Of a DNA stretch of 64,000 bases, positions 1 to 10,924 are shown piece after piece; position 1 is the first letter of the stretch, and each line of letters opens with the position of its first letter. A program made the position numbers and the translations under genes. The stretch comes from Theocolax elegans (Eukaryota > Arthropoda > Insecta > Hymenoptera > Cerocephalidae). Location of the stretch: positions 47,626,362 to 47,690,361 of the forward strand of contig CM047425.1 of the NCBI GenBank assembly GCA_026168455.1, written 5' to 3'. The notes below the pieces were generated by a model, which did no database searches, had not been told where the DNA came from, and saw only the letters and a program-made list of their open reading frames with translations.

Positions 1-3000
1 GCAGATAAGACTTAAAAGACCCGTGTCCCGTGAGGAACTGCGATGTGTAGTGGTTCGGCCGTAACCAACTCTTTCTAGTCCTGTCATGTACAGAGCGGAT
101 GAACTTGTGCGTGGTAGACCCCTTGTCTGTAGAGTCCCATCTCCTCTGCCACTCGTTCAAAAGTTCCTTACGGACTTTTCTTTTGGCTTCAGAGATGTCA
201 CTTTCGAATGTTCTACTGTCGGGGTCCACTTCGATACGCACGTCGTTCACGAGGACGGATCTGCTCCGCCTGATGTGGTAATGAGCTACTCTTTCCTTCA
301 ACACTAGGTCGATGGGCAGAGCAGCAGAGATCACCTGAAGTGCCTCATGGGAGACGGTGTTATACGCTTTCGAAAGCCAGATAAGAGTCCGTCTTTGCAA
401 AGATGCAAGCTTCTTCTTTCCAGCTGTATCAACATCGCTCCACCACCCAGCAGCTGCATACGCAACTATGGGGGTAAATAGGCACTTGTACACCAGGCTG
501 AGGGATCTATTTTTCATCCCCCAATTCGCGCCAGAGATCTGTGATAAGCGACCAAGTAGGTCGTACCACTTAGATTCGATGATTTGGATGTGCTTCGTTA
601 CTCCGAACCTTTCCTGAAAGGTTACACCAAGGTACTTCATATCTTTTAGCATTTTGATCGTTTGCCCCTTCAGTTGAACCTTTGGGGGTTTACGAGCATC
701 GAGTCGTCCTTTCAATAATATCATACCCGATTTCGGGATTGATATGTCCAGTTTGTGTTGTTCGCACCAGGTTTCGACAATGTCCATCATTTTCTGGCCA
801 TGTTCTTGGAGCTGTGTACGGGTTTCGCCTTCGACTAAGGTGATTATGTCGTCGGCGTACGCAATTGCGTTAAACCCGTTCCTGTGCAGCTCTCTGAGTA
901 AGGTGTCATAATCGAGGTTCCAGCCGATTGGGCCGAAAATCGATCCCTGCGGGCATCCTTTGCTCACCTTCTTTCGGACCTCTTCGAAGTCCGCTCTGAT
1001 GCAGACTTCCCGGTCCTGAAGGTAATTCGAGAGCAAATTAAACAGACTTGCTGGGCACTTTCGACTCTTGAGCTCACTGAGGAGACTCGGCCACCACAAG
1101 TTGTCGAACGCCCCTGAGATGTCTAGAGGGAACGCCATCACATAAGAACTATCGCTACTTTGGACTAATTGCCTGAGCCTCATGATGGCATCCTCCGTCG
1201 ACAATCCGGATTTGAATCCGAATTGATCTCCGGATGTCTGGATACCTGTAGGCCCTGGCTCGTCCTGTTGCTGTTCTTTAAGCCTTTTTATTATGAGGCG
1301 TTCAAGGGTTTTACCCATGACGCTGAGCAGGCAAATCGGTCTGTAAGACTTCATCTCCTGCTCATCTCTGTCAGGCGATTTCAAAAGAGTGATTAACATT
1401 CCTTCCTTCCATCTCTTAGGGAAGACACCATACCTCAAACAGGCATTGAACAATTTGTCGATTTCGTCTAGCAATGGTAATGACTTCTTGAGCACTTCTA
1501 CTTCCACTCTGTCCGTGCCTGGACTCTTCCCGTTCTTGTTGTCAAAGATTGCTTGAAATATTTCAAGCCGGGTGAAGGGAGGTGTCTCCTGGGAGTCTAG
1601 CCCTCCGAGACAGGCTCTGCGTTTTTCAACATGAAAGTCTGTCTCCTTCGATACGTCATCGTCTGGCACTAGAGTGTCTAGTAGAGCGTCACAGGTCTCT
1701 TTCCAAGTTGTTGTGGATCCTTTAGCTCCTGTTACAGTGTTGAGAGCCTTCATCGTTCGTACTTTGCCTGAAGCGAGCCTGTATGGAAGACTCCATACGT
1801 CTTTCTCGCTTTCCCGGCTGACGAACTGTTTCCAGCTCTCTTTCTTGGACCTCGTAATCTCGGACTTGTATTCGGTCTTAGCTCTCCGCATGAGGGAGAG
1901 TGTGTTCCTGAGCCTTCGTTGTCTCCTCCTTGCCTTAGTCGTCCCGCTTCCTGTGCTCTGAGTTAGCCATAAGCGCTCTAAACGCTTGACTTTACCTCTG
2001 AGATGTGTCAGCCTTGGATTCCACCATGGGGACGATTTAGAAAATCTCCTCTTCATGGGGATCGCCTTCTTACATGCCTTGATGATCGTCTCTTCTAACG
2101 CGTCGACGTATTTGTCGACATCGTCTTCCGAGTTGATCGGCATGTCCGAGAGGCGCGACTTTTCGGCCTTGAGGGCTTCTTGAAAGGCTTCCCAGTCTGC
2201 TTTTCGGGTATTGAACCGTGGTTCTAGTACCCTTTGCAGACGCACGGGTTGCCTTCCGAAGTCAACAACGATATGGATTGGCCTATGATCGCTCGTAGAC
2301 CAATCTTCTACCGACCATCCCGTAACGAAAGGTTTGAGGCTCTTGGTCGCCAGCGTTACATCGATAAAGGTTTTACCTCTCGAGCTTACGCAGGTGGCCG
2401 GTTGCCCCTCTCGATTCATTACAGTCAGGTCATGCTCCAGAACAAAGTCCTCGAGAACTCGACCCCTGCCATCATTTACTGGCGAGCCCCACCAGGACGA
2501 CTTTGCATTCGCGTCCATTGCTATTAAGATCTTTTGATCTTTTAGCGAGGATAGAATGTGTCGTAGCTGCGCTAGGTATCTCTCTATCGAGTCCCTGAAT
2601 TGGCAGTATATACTGACCACGTAAAAATGTCCAAATGCGCCGCTCACCATGGAGCAGACGCAATGGGTAGTACAAAACTGGGAGACCCTTGTGTACGTTA
2701 AGGCGCCAGAGCTGTGAACCACAGCTGCCGCTGTTGTATGGTCGGGCCTAGCGCCTGTAATTGTACCAAAGCTAAGTCCGAACCCTGTTAATGTGCCTTT
2801 CGGCGCATAGGGTTCCTGGACTAAAGCGAGGTCGAGCCCTGTTTTGGCCATTCTACATCGAGTTTCGTCTGTGACGGCTCTCGACCTACCCATGTTTAGT
2901 TGGAGTATCCTCACCTTCAGTCCCGCCTTCGAGTTTGGTGGCTCTTGGGCGCTTCTGTCGGTTTGGACTCCTTTGTTACCGTGAGAGGGCTTGCCGGCCG

Positions 3001-3097
3001 GTTTCGCGTTCGTGCGTTCGATACGCGAACCTTCGGCTATGCCTCGTCTCTTTTTTGTCATGGCCCTCGCCTTCTTCACCTTAGTGGAAGGGGGCAT
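1..3097 (-). CDS. R1-like non-LTR retrotransposon ORF2 (endonuclease-reverse transcriptase), 3' partial
   Basis: Reading the reverse complement from the ATG at 3097-3095 gives one frame with no stop codon down to base 1, over 1,030 codons, so the ORF leaves the window still open. An in-frame TGA just upstream, near 3127, bounds it. After a basic N-terminus comes an APE-type endonuclease (about residues 55-285, ending in the SDHRP motif near 268). A reverse transcriptase follows, with SYRPICLLS, DISGAFDNLWWP, the GCPQGS turn and the catalytic YADD at 747-750. This domain order and the motif style fit the R1/Jockey group, where the protein nicks target DNA and primes reverse transcription on it. 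Only the extreme C-terminus, where a zinc-knuckle-like motif is usual, should be missing. I found no ORF1/Gag upstream, so the copy may still be 5'-incomplete. R1 versus LOA clade is not settled. Confidence 0.88.
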   Translation of the reverse strand, partial: MPPSTKVKKARAMTKKRRGIAEGSRIERTNAKPAGKPSHGNKGVQTDRSAQEPPNSKAGLKVRILQLNMGRSRAVTDETRCRMAKTGLDLALVQEPYAPKGTLTGFGLSFGTITGARPDHTTAAAVVHSSGALTYTRVSQFCTTHCVCSMVSGAFGHFYVVSIYCQFRDSIERYLAQLRHILSSLKDQKILIAMDANAKSSWWGSPVNDGRGRVLEDFVLEHDLTVMNREGQPATCVSSRGKTFIDVTLATKSLKPFVTGWSVEDWSTSDHRPIHIVVDFGRQPVRLQRVLEPRFNTRKADWEAFQEALKAEKSRLSDMPINSEDDVDKYVDALEETIIKACKKAIPMKRRFSKSSPWWNPRLTHLRGKVKRLERLWLTQSTGSGTTKARRRQRRLRNTLSLMRRAKTEYKSEITRSKKESWKQFVSRESEKDVWSLPYRLASGKVRTMKALNTVTGAKGSTTTWKETCDALLDTLVPDDDVSKETDFHVEKRRACLGGLDSQETPPFTRLEIFQAIFDNKNGKSPGTDRVEVEVLKKSLPLLDEIDKLFNACLRYGVFPKRWKEGMLITLLKSPDRDEQEMKSYRPICLLSVMGKTLERLIIKRLKEQQQDEPGPTGIQTSGDQFGFKSGLSTEDAIMRLRQLVQSSDSSYVMAFPLDISGAFDNLWWPSLLSELKSRKCPASLFNLLSNYLQDREVCIRADFEEVRKKVSKGCPQGSIFGPIGWNLDYDTLLRELHRNGFNAIAYADDIITLVEGETRTQLQEHGQKMMDIVETWCEQHKLDISIPKSGMILLKGRLDARKPPKVQLKGQTIKMLKDMKYLGVTFQERFGVTKHIQIIESKWYDLLGRLSQISGANWGMKNRSLSLVYKCLFTPIVAYAAAGWWSDVDTAGKKKLASLQRRTLIWLSKAYNTVSHEALQVISAALPIDLVLKERVAHYHIRRSRSVLVNDVRIEVDPDSRTFESDISEAKRKVRKELLNEWQRRWDSTDKGSTTHKFIRSVHDRTRKSWLRPNHYTSQFLTGHGSFKSYL

Positions 3098-3568
3098 TTT
3101 CTTGTTCAGTAAGTGCTTTTGGCAGTTTCAACCTAGAGCAACGAGTGTGTATATATGGTATATATAAAAAGTATAAAATAATCGCAAAATCGCAAAACAG
3201 ACGAAGAGGTTTTGAGAGAGAATATGCGGAGCTTGGAGAGAGCCTACGAGAGAGATATACGACGCAACGACGACAAGGTGACAAGACTTCTTACTATCTA
3301 ACTTTTCCGTTTCCTACTATTTACAATATGTACAATATTTACAATATTTACACGCATGCTTATGCCCATGCGATCTATATGATTAATTTAATTTGTAATC
3401 TTAATCTTGTATGTGCTGTTCATATCATTGGCGTGGTCTCTGGCTATTTTGCCTTTGATTGATTGATATGAGCTCCACGCCTCAAATTGTGCACTTTCGA
3501 ATCATATGAATTCATACAGATTAGTTGGATAAGTTAGATTTGATTTTTGTAATTTGTATATTTACAAG

Positions 3569-3708
3569 GCATATGGCCAATCTCTCTACGCTTCCGGGTA
3601 GCAACTTGATTAGTTGTACGCCGGCTCTAGATATGATATGTACATGGCATCTGGCCGATCTGTTTGCGCTCCCGGGGCACTTGCTTGATTAGCCGTGCCC
3701 CGGCTCTG
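3569..3708. repeat. Diverged tandem duplication, two units
   Basis: Units at about 3569-3630 and 3647-3708 share the order CAT.TGGCC.ATCT, CGCT.CCGGG, CTTGATTAG and CCGGCTCT. They are clearly related but diverged. Repeated monomers are common in non-LTR retrotransposon 5' UTRs, which would suit the position upstream of the R1-like ORF. Confidence 0.6.
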
Positions 3709-4130
3709 TGTATATACAAGATTTCGTGCTCTTAGGTCTATCTGTCCGAGGACAGTTTTATTATTTACAAGATTAAGGCTAGGTATGGTTGCCTGCCTTT
3801 AACGTCATGATCGGTAAATGGTACGTGGTCAGTTGTGGGGAGCCAAGGCATACTGCATAGGCTATTGGATCGCACATCAGACCTTCGTTGGGTTCCTCGT
3901 ATCATTGGAGCTCCCTTCATTAGTCTTTCCATGCTATTCGAATTTCCGGGTCCGTTTCAGTCTGCCGTTCGAAAAAGACTTACTAAGCATCCGTCCTGGT
4001 AAAGCCTTAATACGCTTCAAGTGTCTTTAGGACTCTTTACTTGTACATAGCTAAACTGGGTCAGTATGCGGGACTTCTACTCGTCTCTGGATTTGTCTTC
4101 CCGACATCATTCTCTCCGCCACTTTCGAAA

Positions 4131-4212
4131 ATTTCTACAAATAGAAAAACCCAGCCATCCGGCCGGGTAATAAATTTCTACAAATAGAAAAACCCAGCCA
4201 TCCGGCCGGGTA
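4131..4212. repeat. Tandem duplication, about 39 bp, period 43
   Basis: The sequence from ATTTCTACAAATAG to CCGGCCGGGTA occurs twice in direct order, at 4131-4169 and 4174-4212, with no differences that I can see. The CCGGCCGG core is self-complementary. Confidence 0.85.
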
Positions 4213-5243
4213 TAATAGGTACTTTGTATACCCGAAGGTATAAGTCCTGTTCGGAGAGGACAATGCTTCGAGACGATCTCTCGACGAGTATACTAACTCA
4301 CAACTGAAAATCGAAAGGATCAATTCGACGAGATACTTCGGCGAACCTACTAATTCTCGGCTTTAAAGATACTTTACGAAGTACGTTGTTCAACCCTACA
4401 TTGTGCTTCGGAGGTTCCTTGCTTTTGGGAGCTGCTATGACTCCGGCCGAGGCCCTTTACCCACAGTGGTGGACCCATCGCTTGCTAGGCGATAGGCGGA
4501 AATTTATTATCTACCCGAGTAAACCCGAGTTACCTGGACCATTTTCAAGAAACAACTTTCTGCACAATGCTGGTTTCGCCCTTTCGAGGCGTGTGGAACG
4601 TATTCCTAAGGAATTTCCCCTCAGTTGATCTCCTGCTTTGGCTTGCCAGAGACTGAGTTGAGTCCTTAAGGTACGTTGAACTCCACAATGATTTTCGAAG
4701 GCATTTTTAGGCTGTTCCCACCCCGGTATACACCGAGCCGGAACAATACAAAGAGAGTCCGGCCAAATGGGTTTTCGACTACACTCACTTTCGACAATAG
4801 TGTAGTCGGCATGATCAGGCTCGGAGCTTGACGCTCTTAATGCCTTCTCGTGCGAGTTATGGTGCATCGAACCTACGTAAGGAAACGTCGGGAGAAATAC
4901 ATTTAAAAGCCTCGAAGGCTTCCCGTCATTCGATAACACACCTCTGTGAGACATCTCGGCAGTTGCGGTCTGGGGTAAGGTCTTCCATGACCGCGGTCGC
5001 TCTGATGAATAGTATAGTCGCCAACGGCATATGAACAATAACCAAGCGTATAGTATATCGAACACTGCATGTTGGACAGTTGATCGCCAACACAGGCTCA
5101 GCGAAACAACACAACTTCGAGGCGCACTAGTGGCAATCCTCTTCCTCCACTATCGCAGGAGGTAAAATTCGAACTCTCGGAACTGGGGGCCGAGTTACTC
5201 ACCCTCTCCCAACTCAGGAAATCTGAGAACAGGATTCCGCCAA

Positions 5244-7575
5244 GTTATGGAAACTAACAATGTAGAAGTTGAAAAGGTGCAAAAACAAAATACAACAAAT
5301 TATGATGAAATCTAAGAATATATTTCTACGAGGTACGTTTGTCCGCCCGAGGCTATTTATCATTTGAAGGAATTCAAATTGCACTCTCAGTCACATGCAA
5401 TATATAGATAGGCTGTACATCTTGAAGATCAACAATATGTTTATTTTTAAGAAGGATCTGAACATAAATTAGTTAACAAAAATTATGAAACATCATTGAC
5501 AAGTTGGTTTTTATTAAATAAATCTAATGCAAAAGCAAAGCAATTTTTGTATTCTGAAATCCCCCAATATTATGTTTACGATAAAATGAAGAAAGTGTGG
5601 AATCAACGAAAAAAATTCAACATACCTATATTAGTAAGAATGTTTCATGTAAATCCTAAAGATAGAGAACGATTTTTCCTTAGATTATTGTTACTACATG
5701 TACGTGGTGCTGAATCATTTGAAGATTTACGATTACTTAATGGCACTGTTTATGATACATTTTATGAAGCATGCATGAAGAGAGATTTAATCATTACTGA
5801 TAATGAATGGGATAAATGTTTACAAGAAAATTGTTGCTTTCAATTTCCACACGCACTATGTAAACTTTTCGCTTTCATTCTATCTTTTGATTGCAACTGT
5901 GATGGATTGCAACTTTATAACAAATATAAAGAACATTTTTTTGACCCAAGATTACCTGAAAGTTTAGGAGAACAAAAAGCTCTAAGAATTATAGACAACA
6001 TTTTATCAATGCACCATTTAACATTGGAACAATTAAAACTACCAAAAGTTGATAATTAAATTTACTTAGATTCGAATCTTATTGATGATATCAATAATGA
6101 AATTGAAGAAGTAAAAATATTACTAAAATCTTTAACAACTGAACAAAAACTAATATTTGATATAGTAATAAACGCCCTCAACGATAAAAGTAAAAACAAT
6201 TTATATTTCATTGATGGTCCTGGTGGTAGTGGAAAAAGTTATTTATTAAATACTATAATAAAATTTGTGAAATTGAATAAAATACCATAGGTAGCTGTTG
6301 CTTGGACAGATATTGTGGCAAATTTATTAATAGGTGGTAAAACTATACATTCGACATTCAAATTACCATTCAATTTAAATGAACAATCAACATGTAATAT
6401 TTCTTCCAATTCAAAATTAGGTAAAATATTAAAAAATATTGAGTCAATTATTTGGGACGAAATATCAATGACTTCAAAATATGCATTAGATACTATAGAT
6501 ATTTTTTTCAAAGATCTATGTCGCAATAATAAACCATTCGGTGGTAAAATATTAGTAACATCTGGTGATTTTCGACAAACACTACCTATAGTTCGTTATG
6601 GAAACAGAACTCAAATACTAGAATCATGCGTTAAAAGTAGTTCGTTGTGGCGTTTATTCCAAAAGTTAACTTTAAATAATAATTTACGATTAATCAATCA
6701 AAATAGTATGTTTAAAACGTGGTTATATTAGATATTGGAGAAAATAAAAACGATACAAAATTTGAAATTGATAATAAAGTAACAAAAATTCCTAATGAAT
6801 TTATTACTTTTAATAATTCGATTGATGATATATTTGGACATAAAATAAACATCAACGATTTATCTACTCTTAAATACAAAGTTATACTTTCTCCAAGAAA
6901 TAATGATGTTTTAGCTATTAATGATCAAATTGTTAAAAGAATTAAGGGTGACAGTAAAGTATATTTGATCATCGATAGTTTTAATAATGATGAAAATAAT
7001 AAATTAGACGAATCAATTACGATTGAATTTTTAAATTCTTTAATGCCAAATGATTTACCACCCCATAAATGAGTGTTAAAGAAAGGAATGATCATTATGT
7101 TACTTAGGAATTTGAATTTAAATGGAGGTTTATGTAATGGCACCAGACTCTTTATTACCGAATTAAAACAATTACTATATATGTTTAAATTATAACAGGA
7201 CAAAATTCAGGACAAATCGTAATGATTCCAAGAATAGATTTAAGTCCATCAACGGATAAAATTCCCTTTAATATGGTAATACGACAATTTCCTATTAGAC
7301 CAAGTTTTGCTATGACAATAAACAAATCACAAGGTCAATCATTTGAAAAAGTAGGTTTATATTTACCAAAACTTGTATTTGGTCATAGTCAATTATATGT
7401 AGCATTATCGAGGGTTAAAGATGAAAACAATTTGAAAATAAAATTTTTAAAATCATCAATGACAGTCACAAATACAGAAGGAGAAATACTTAATGTAAAT
7501 GAAAACGATTTAAGTGATACTGCAACAATATATACGACTAATGTAGTTTTTTCTGAAATGTTTGAAAATAATTAA
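5244..7575 (+). pseudogene. Helitron 1, PIF1-like helicase remnant
   Basis: This is the C-terminal half of a Helitron Rep-helicase in pieces. From about 5290 a frame with several stop codons resembles the Helitron linker region, then a 187-codon open stretch (5496-6059) carries the conserved NPKDRERFFLRLLLLHV block. The helicase follows with a Walker A (GPGGSGKS, near 6220), WDEISM Walker B, SGDFRQTLP and, after more breaks, [15 protein letters not shown] and YVALSR near 7320-7420. Stops interrupt at about 6288, 6729 and 7071. No HUH Rep domain is present, so the copy is 5'-truncated. It is a diverged relative of the longer Helitron at 20.6-26.2 kb. DNA unwinding during rolling-circle transposition is the family role; this copy cannot make it. 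Confidence 0.87.
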
Positions 7576-7697
7576 TAATTTTTAAATAAAAATTTCATTT
7601 TTGATATTAAAAAACTCAAAAATAAAAAAAAAAATAATTGATTTAAATTTTTTAATTAAGTATTAATTTAATATTAATAATGTCATTATTTCAACTG

Positions 7698-8807
7698 TGT
7701 AACGGTAAGCGTGTTACCGATCAGGTATGCAACGCGAAAGAGGATATACAGCGCGGCGCGCGCACGAATGCGCGAGAATCGTGCGCGCCCAGCTGGCAGT
7801 ACCGATATAGCGCGCGCACGGTGTATATACAGGCTGAGTTAACGGTCTCTTTTATCGTGTTTTATTGGAGAAGCGTGGGTGTGTGTGATATGGTGTGGGT
7901 GCGGACGGGCTTCCCCCACACGACCCAATACGCCGAGCAAAGCCGTACGCCTCCACCACTCCGGATTTCGTCTACGGAAAAGACGGAAGATCGAGGCCAA
8001 TTCGCCCAAAGGAATGAGAGAGAAAGAGAGAGTGACGGGGAGATCACGCGCTTTCGTTCCCGCCGTTTCAACATATTTCGAGCGGTGTCTCGTGAATACA
8101 AAGGTGAGTGGTGCACCACGTTGGTCCCGCGTGTCCCGTTGATAGTTTCCCGATTTACCTGGTACGGTCCAGGTGAGGAAGCGTTCCTCCTTTCCCCCTC
8201 TCGTGAAAAATCCCGCCCGGGTAGACAGGTTGGTGGTTCGCGGGAGCCACTTCACGAGAGAAGGCGCGCGTGACGTAGGAAGTTTCTACGTCAGAGCTCC
8301 CTACGTCAGAGATACACACGTCACGCGGTGTAACGTATAGCTATCAGGTTAAGCAGCCGATCATTCCCGGATCGGTTGCTCGTAACTTTGCAGTTAAATA
8401 GATTTAAACTAATTGTTTTCACGCTGACCTCGGGGGTAGTCATCGGTAGGACTCCTCGTAAATTGTTAACGTTAATTTATTGTTTATTTATTAATATTTA
8501 ATTGTTTATGAGACAATCTTTCTCGCCGATTAACGTAAAATATCGATTGTTGATAGTGTTTTACCGGTTACTGTCCTATCCTACGAATACCGCCCTCTCC
8601 GGTGTTTATCCTAGTTGGCAATTTTGGACATAGGGCCCAATACACGGTATCTAAGTCAAACGAGGTGTTTGACGTTGTTAACGGCATTGCACGGGAATGA
8701 AAGTGATTCCCGGCCGCATCGCGGGACTGCACACTTAAGGTTGGTAAGTTGAGACAAATTGGGCCTAACCGTGGGCCTTACATATCCCTAGTACCCACCC
8801 CGTTACA
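7698..8807. mobile_element. Solo LTR 1, 1110 bp, TSD ACTG
   Basis: The segment starts TGTAACGG and ends CCCGTTACA, so its ends are inverted copies of each other in the TG...CA form of retroviral-type LTRs. It is bracketed by a perfect 4-bp direct repeat ACTG (7694-7697 and 8808-8811). It is GC-richer than its surroundings, with several TGACGT/ACGTCA sites around 8268-8325. The ends resemble those of the gypsy-class LTRs at 53646 and 62379. No internal retrotransposon sequence adjoins it, so it is best read as the product of LTR-LTR recombination. A 197-codon open frame inside (7680-8273) is not a gene. Confidence 0.85.
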
Positions 8808-8864
8808 ACTGAAAATGTTGTTACAAAAAAAAGTTGATTAAAATGAACAAATGTATAAAGTATC

Positions 8865-9625
8865 AAACTGTCTGCATAAGGCAACATTATTTATATGAAT
8901 TACTCATAAATAAAATTTTTTTTAAATTGTTAGTATCAAGCGACATTTGTTATATAATTTACTCATAAAAAATTATTTTTTCAAATAATAAATTATCTGC
9001 ATTAAGCGATATTCTTTATATAATTTCTTTACGTAAACTTATGTTTTAAAATAGTAATTGTCTACATTAAGCGACATTTTTTATTTAAATTACTTACTAA
9101 AAATACATTTTTTAAATAACAAATTGTCTGCATCAAGCGACATTCTTTATATAATTTCCTTACGTAAACTAATGTTTTAAAATAATAATTGTCTGCATTA
9201 AGCGACATTTTTTATTTAAATTACTTACGAAAAATACATTTTTGAAATAACAAATTCTCTGCATTTTGAGCGATATTTTTTATATAAATTCCTTATTTAA
9301 ACTAAATGTTCGAAATAATAAATTGTCTGCATAAAGCGACATTTTTAATATAAATTATTTAAGGAAAATAAATTTTTAAAATAATTAATTGTCTGAATCA
9401 AGCGTCATAATTCAGACAATATTAATTTTAATTCAATTTACTAAATTTTTTACATCACATTAAAACTGTTTATACTACAATTTTAATACTAATAACTTTT
9501 ATAACTGTAGACATTAATAATATCATTTGTCTGCCATTAGCGACATTTATTAACAAAATTATTAGCAGAAAACACCATTTTTACAAATAATAAATTATCT
9601 GCAATATGTGGTACTATTTTATTTT
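8865..9625. repeat. AT-rich minisatellite, about 62-68 bp units
   Basis: The phrase TCTGCAT..AGCGACATT recurs at 8871, 8934, 8996, 9061, 9127, 9192, 9258, 9326 and 9392, then less regularly at 9530 and 9598. Units carry a TTTATATAAATT and a TAAATAA.AAAT block. Alternate units resemble each other more than neighbours do (8996 with 9127; 9061 with 9192), which points to a two-unit higher-order repeat of about 130 bp. Confidence 0.9.
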
Positions 9626-10289
9626 TAATGCAGCCATATTTTGAACATCATACTATCGAGGCATTTAAATAATGAAATAATTTATACATATAATAATTTT
9701 GCAACATATATTATTCAAAAGTGTTTTTAAAATTTTGCAACTGTTTTAGTATATTTTAATCTCTATTTTATTTGTATTTTTTTTTTAACTTGTAGATAAT
9801 ATTACATTCGTCAATTGATTAATATTACATTCATAATATGACAGTCTTATGCCTGTAAATACATAGAGAAAATAAAATGAACCAACATTCAAGTATAAAA
9901 TTTTATAGTTAAATATCATGATGAGTAAAGGTAATATAAGTTGTATATATTTTATAATTTTTTTTTGTTTTAATAATACAATAATAAATTTTAATTAACA
10001 GATTATAACACATGACAAAAGTTATAAAAAATTAGTTAAAAAATTAGGTAAAATAATTATATTTAAAACATTTAAAATATATTTATAATTAACTGATTTA
10101 AGTATTACACTTTATAATCAACATTTACCATCAAAAGCGGAATTCAACCGAGGGAGCGTTAGCGACCGAGGTAATATGGCTATTAAATATGAGATTATTA
10201 CAGTTTTTTAACTCATCGTATTTACATTAATTTATTAAAACAAAAAAAAAATTTATTGAAACCTTTATGACGAATTTTAAGACAATAAA
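9626..10289. other. AT-rich gene-free stretch
   Basis: Very AT-rich DNA without open frames of note. The only structured element is the 29-bp dispersed motif at 10145, listed separately. Confidence 0.6.
10145..10175 (+). repeat. Dispersed motif CCGAGGGAGCGTTAGCGACC, copy 1
   Basis: A GC-rich motif in AT-rich surroundings, containing a direct repeat of ACCGAGG. Related copies lie at 28604 and 63758 in the same orientation, each preceded within about 12 bp by ATCAAAA. Similarity in this copy stops just after the motif. Confidence 0.8.
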
Positions 10290-10450
10290 ATTTTGAATTG
10301 AATTAAGTTTTGGGTACAATATAGCCAATAAATACGTTTACCATAAAGATATATCGATACATATTGGAAATATATTATTTATTTTTGCAAGTATATTGGC
10401 AATAATATTGCTAGTGAAATAATTCCTAGTCCGTGTAAAATGAAATGTAG
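10290..10450. repeat. Dispersed repeat A, copy 1
   Basis: Shares with 14240-14378 an opening GAATTGAATT and a closing block GCAATAATATTGCTAGT..AATTCC.AGTCCGTGTAAAAT. The GCAATAATATTGC core is nearly self-complementary. Copy 2 lies just beyond the Mutator-like remnant. Confidence 0.7.
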
Positions 10451-10615
10451 CTCAAGCCTCAATTCTCCACTTAAAAAACATCACCACCGTGAGCGCTGTC
10501 CGACGTTCGCGCTCATCAAATTTTGTACTCGCAGAGTAAGCCCTCCACGGGTGCTCTCCGACGTCCGCACTGCAAGAGCAAACGTGCTCGAAAAAAGTTA
10601 CTTCGTTAAAATTAC
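10451..10615 (-). repeat. Dispersed repeat B, copy 1 (inverted)
   Basis: The reverse complement aligns along most of its length with 16136-16320. Shared features are a TTTTTTCGAG..CGT lead, TGCGGACGT.GGAGAGCA and a TGGTG.TG.TTTTAAG block. A piece of the same vocabulary (GCGCTCTCCGACGTCCG) reappears near 32010. It abuts the SINE tail and could belong to one composite unit. Confidence 0.7.
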
Positions 10616-10835
10616 CATTATTTTTTATTATTTTAACGTTGCTCTTTTTATGCTCCCAAACCGGTGCTAATCAGCGACGGAGGTCATACGATGTCTTGGT
10701 GAAGAAAGCACTTGTTGAAAATACATTCGCCAGTGGTGCTCGTATTAATCGGCCGGGGCAGGGAATCGAACCTGGGACCTCCAGATTACGAGCCCGACGC
10801 CATATCGACTGAGCCATCGCATGCCTCAAACCATA
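10616..10835 (-). mobile_element. SINE 1, tRNA-headed
   Basis: On the minus strand a tRNA-like head begins near 10835, with an A-box-like TGGCTCAGTCGATATGG (10816-10800) and a B box GGTTCGATTCC (10772-10762), the two RNA polymerase III promoter elements. The body then runs to a T-rich end on the plus strand near 10616. Its 3' part (CTAATCAGCGACGGAGGT, then AAAGCAC and AGTGGTGCT) is shared with SINE 2 at 52168-52625, whose tRNA head differs. It is not a functional tRNA gene, because the acceptor and anticodon stems do not pair cleanly. Confidence 0.78.
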
Positions 10836-10924
10836 CATTCAATTAGATGGCGACGTTTCGATGACTTTTCATTATCCTCTTCAGGCTATACCTTTATTTA
10901 CGAAAACGAATATATTTGAATGTA

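Larger units (their letters stand above)
3125..5243. other. Gene-free stretch upstream of the R1-like ORF
   Basis: No convincing coding sequence is present. The part from about 3560 to 5240 is clearly less AT-rich than the flanking DNA, similar to the R1-like element, and ends sharply where the AT-rich Helitron begins. It contains two short tandem duplications, listed separately. On the minus strand it lies where the 5' region of the retrotransposon would be, so it may be its 5' UTR or a degraded ORF1, but no Gag zinc knuckle is visible. A 184-codon open frame at 5065-4511 (minus) has no recognisable features. Confidence 0.5.

Noticed and set aside
4511..5065. 184-codon minus-strand open frame
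   Set aside because: No domain, no Gag knuckle, and long frames are not rare at this base composition. Kept only as a note in the gene-free stretch.
7680..8273. 197-codon open frame
   Set aside because: It starts outside and ends inside a segment bounded by LTR-type ends and a target duplication; no motifs and composition typical of a GC-rich LTR.
8865..9625. CRISPR-like array
   Set aside because: Whole units are repeated, with no constant repeat plus unique spacers; eukaryotic minisatellite.
10740..10835. Possible functional tRNA gene (minus)
   Set aside because: A and B boxes are good, but acceptor and anticodon stems do not pair, and the unit continues into a SINE body.
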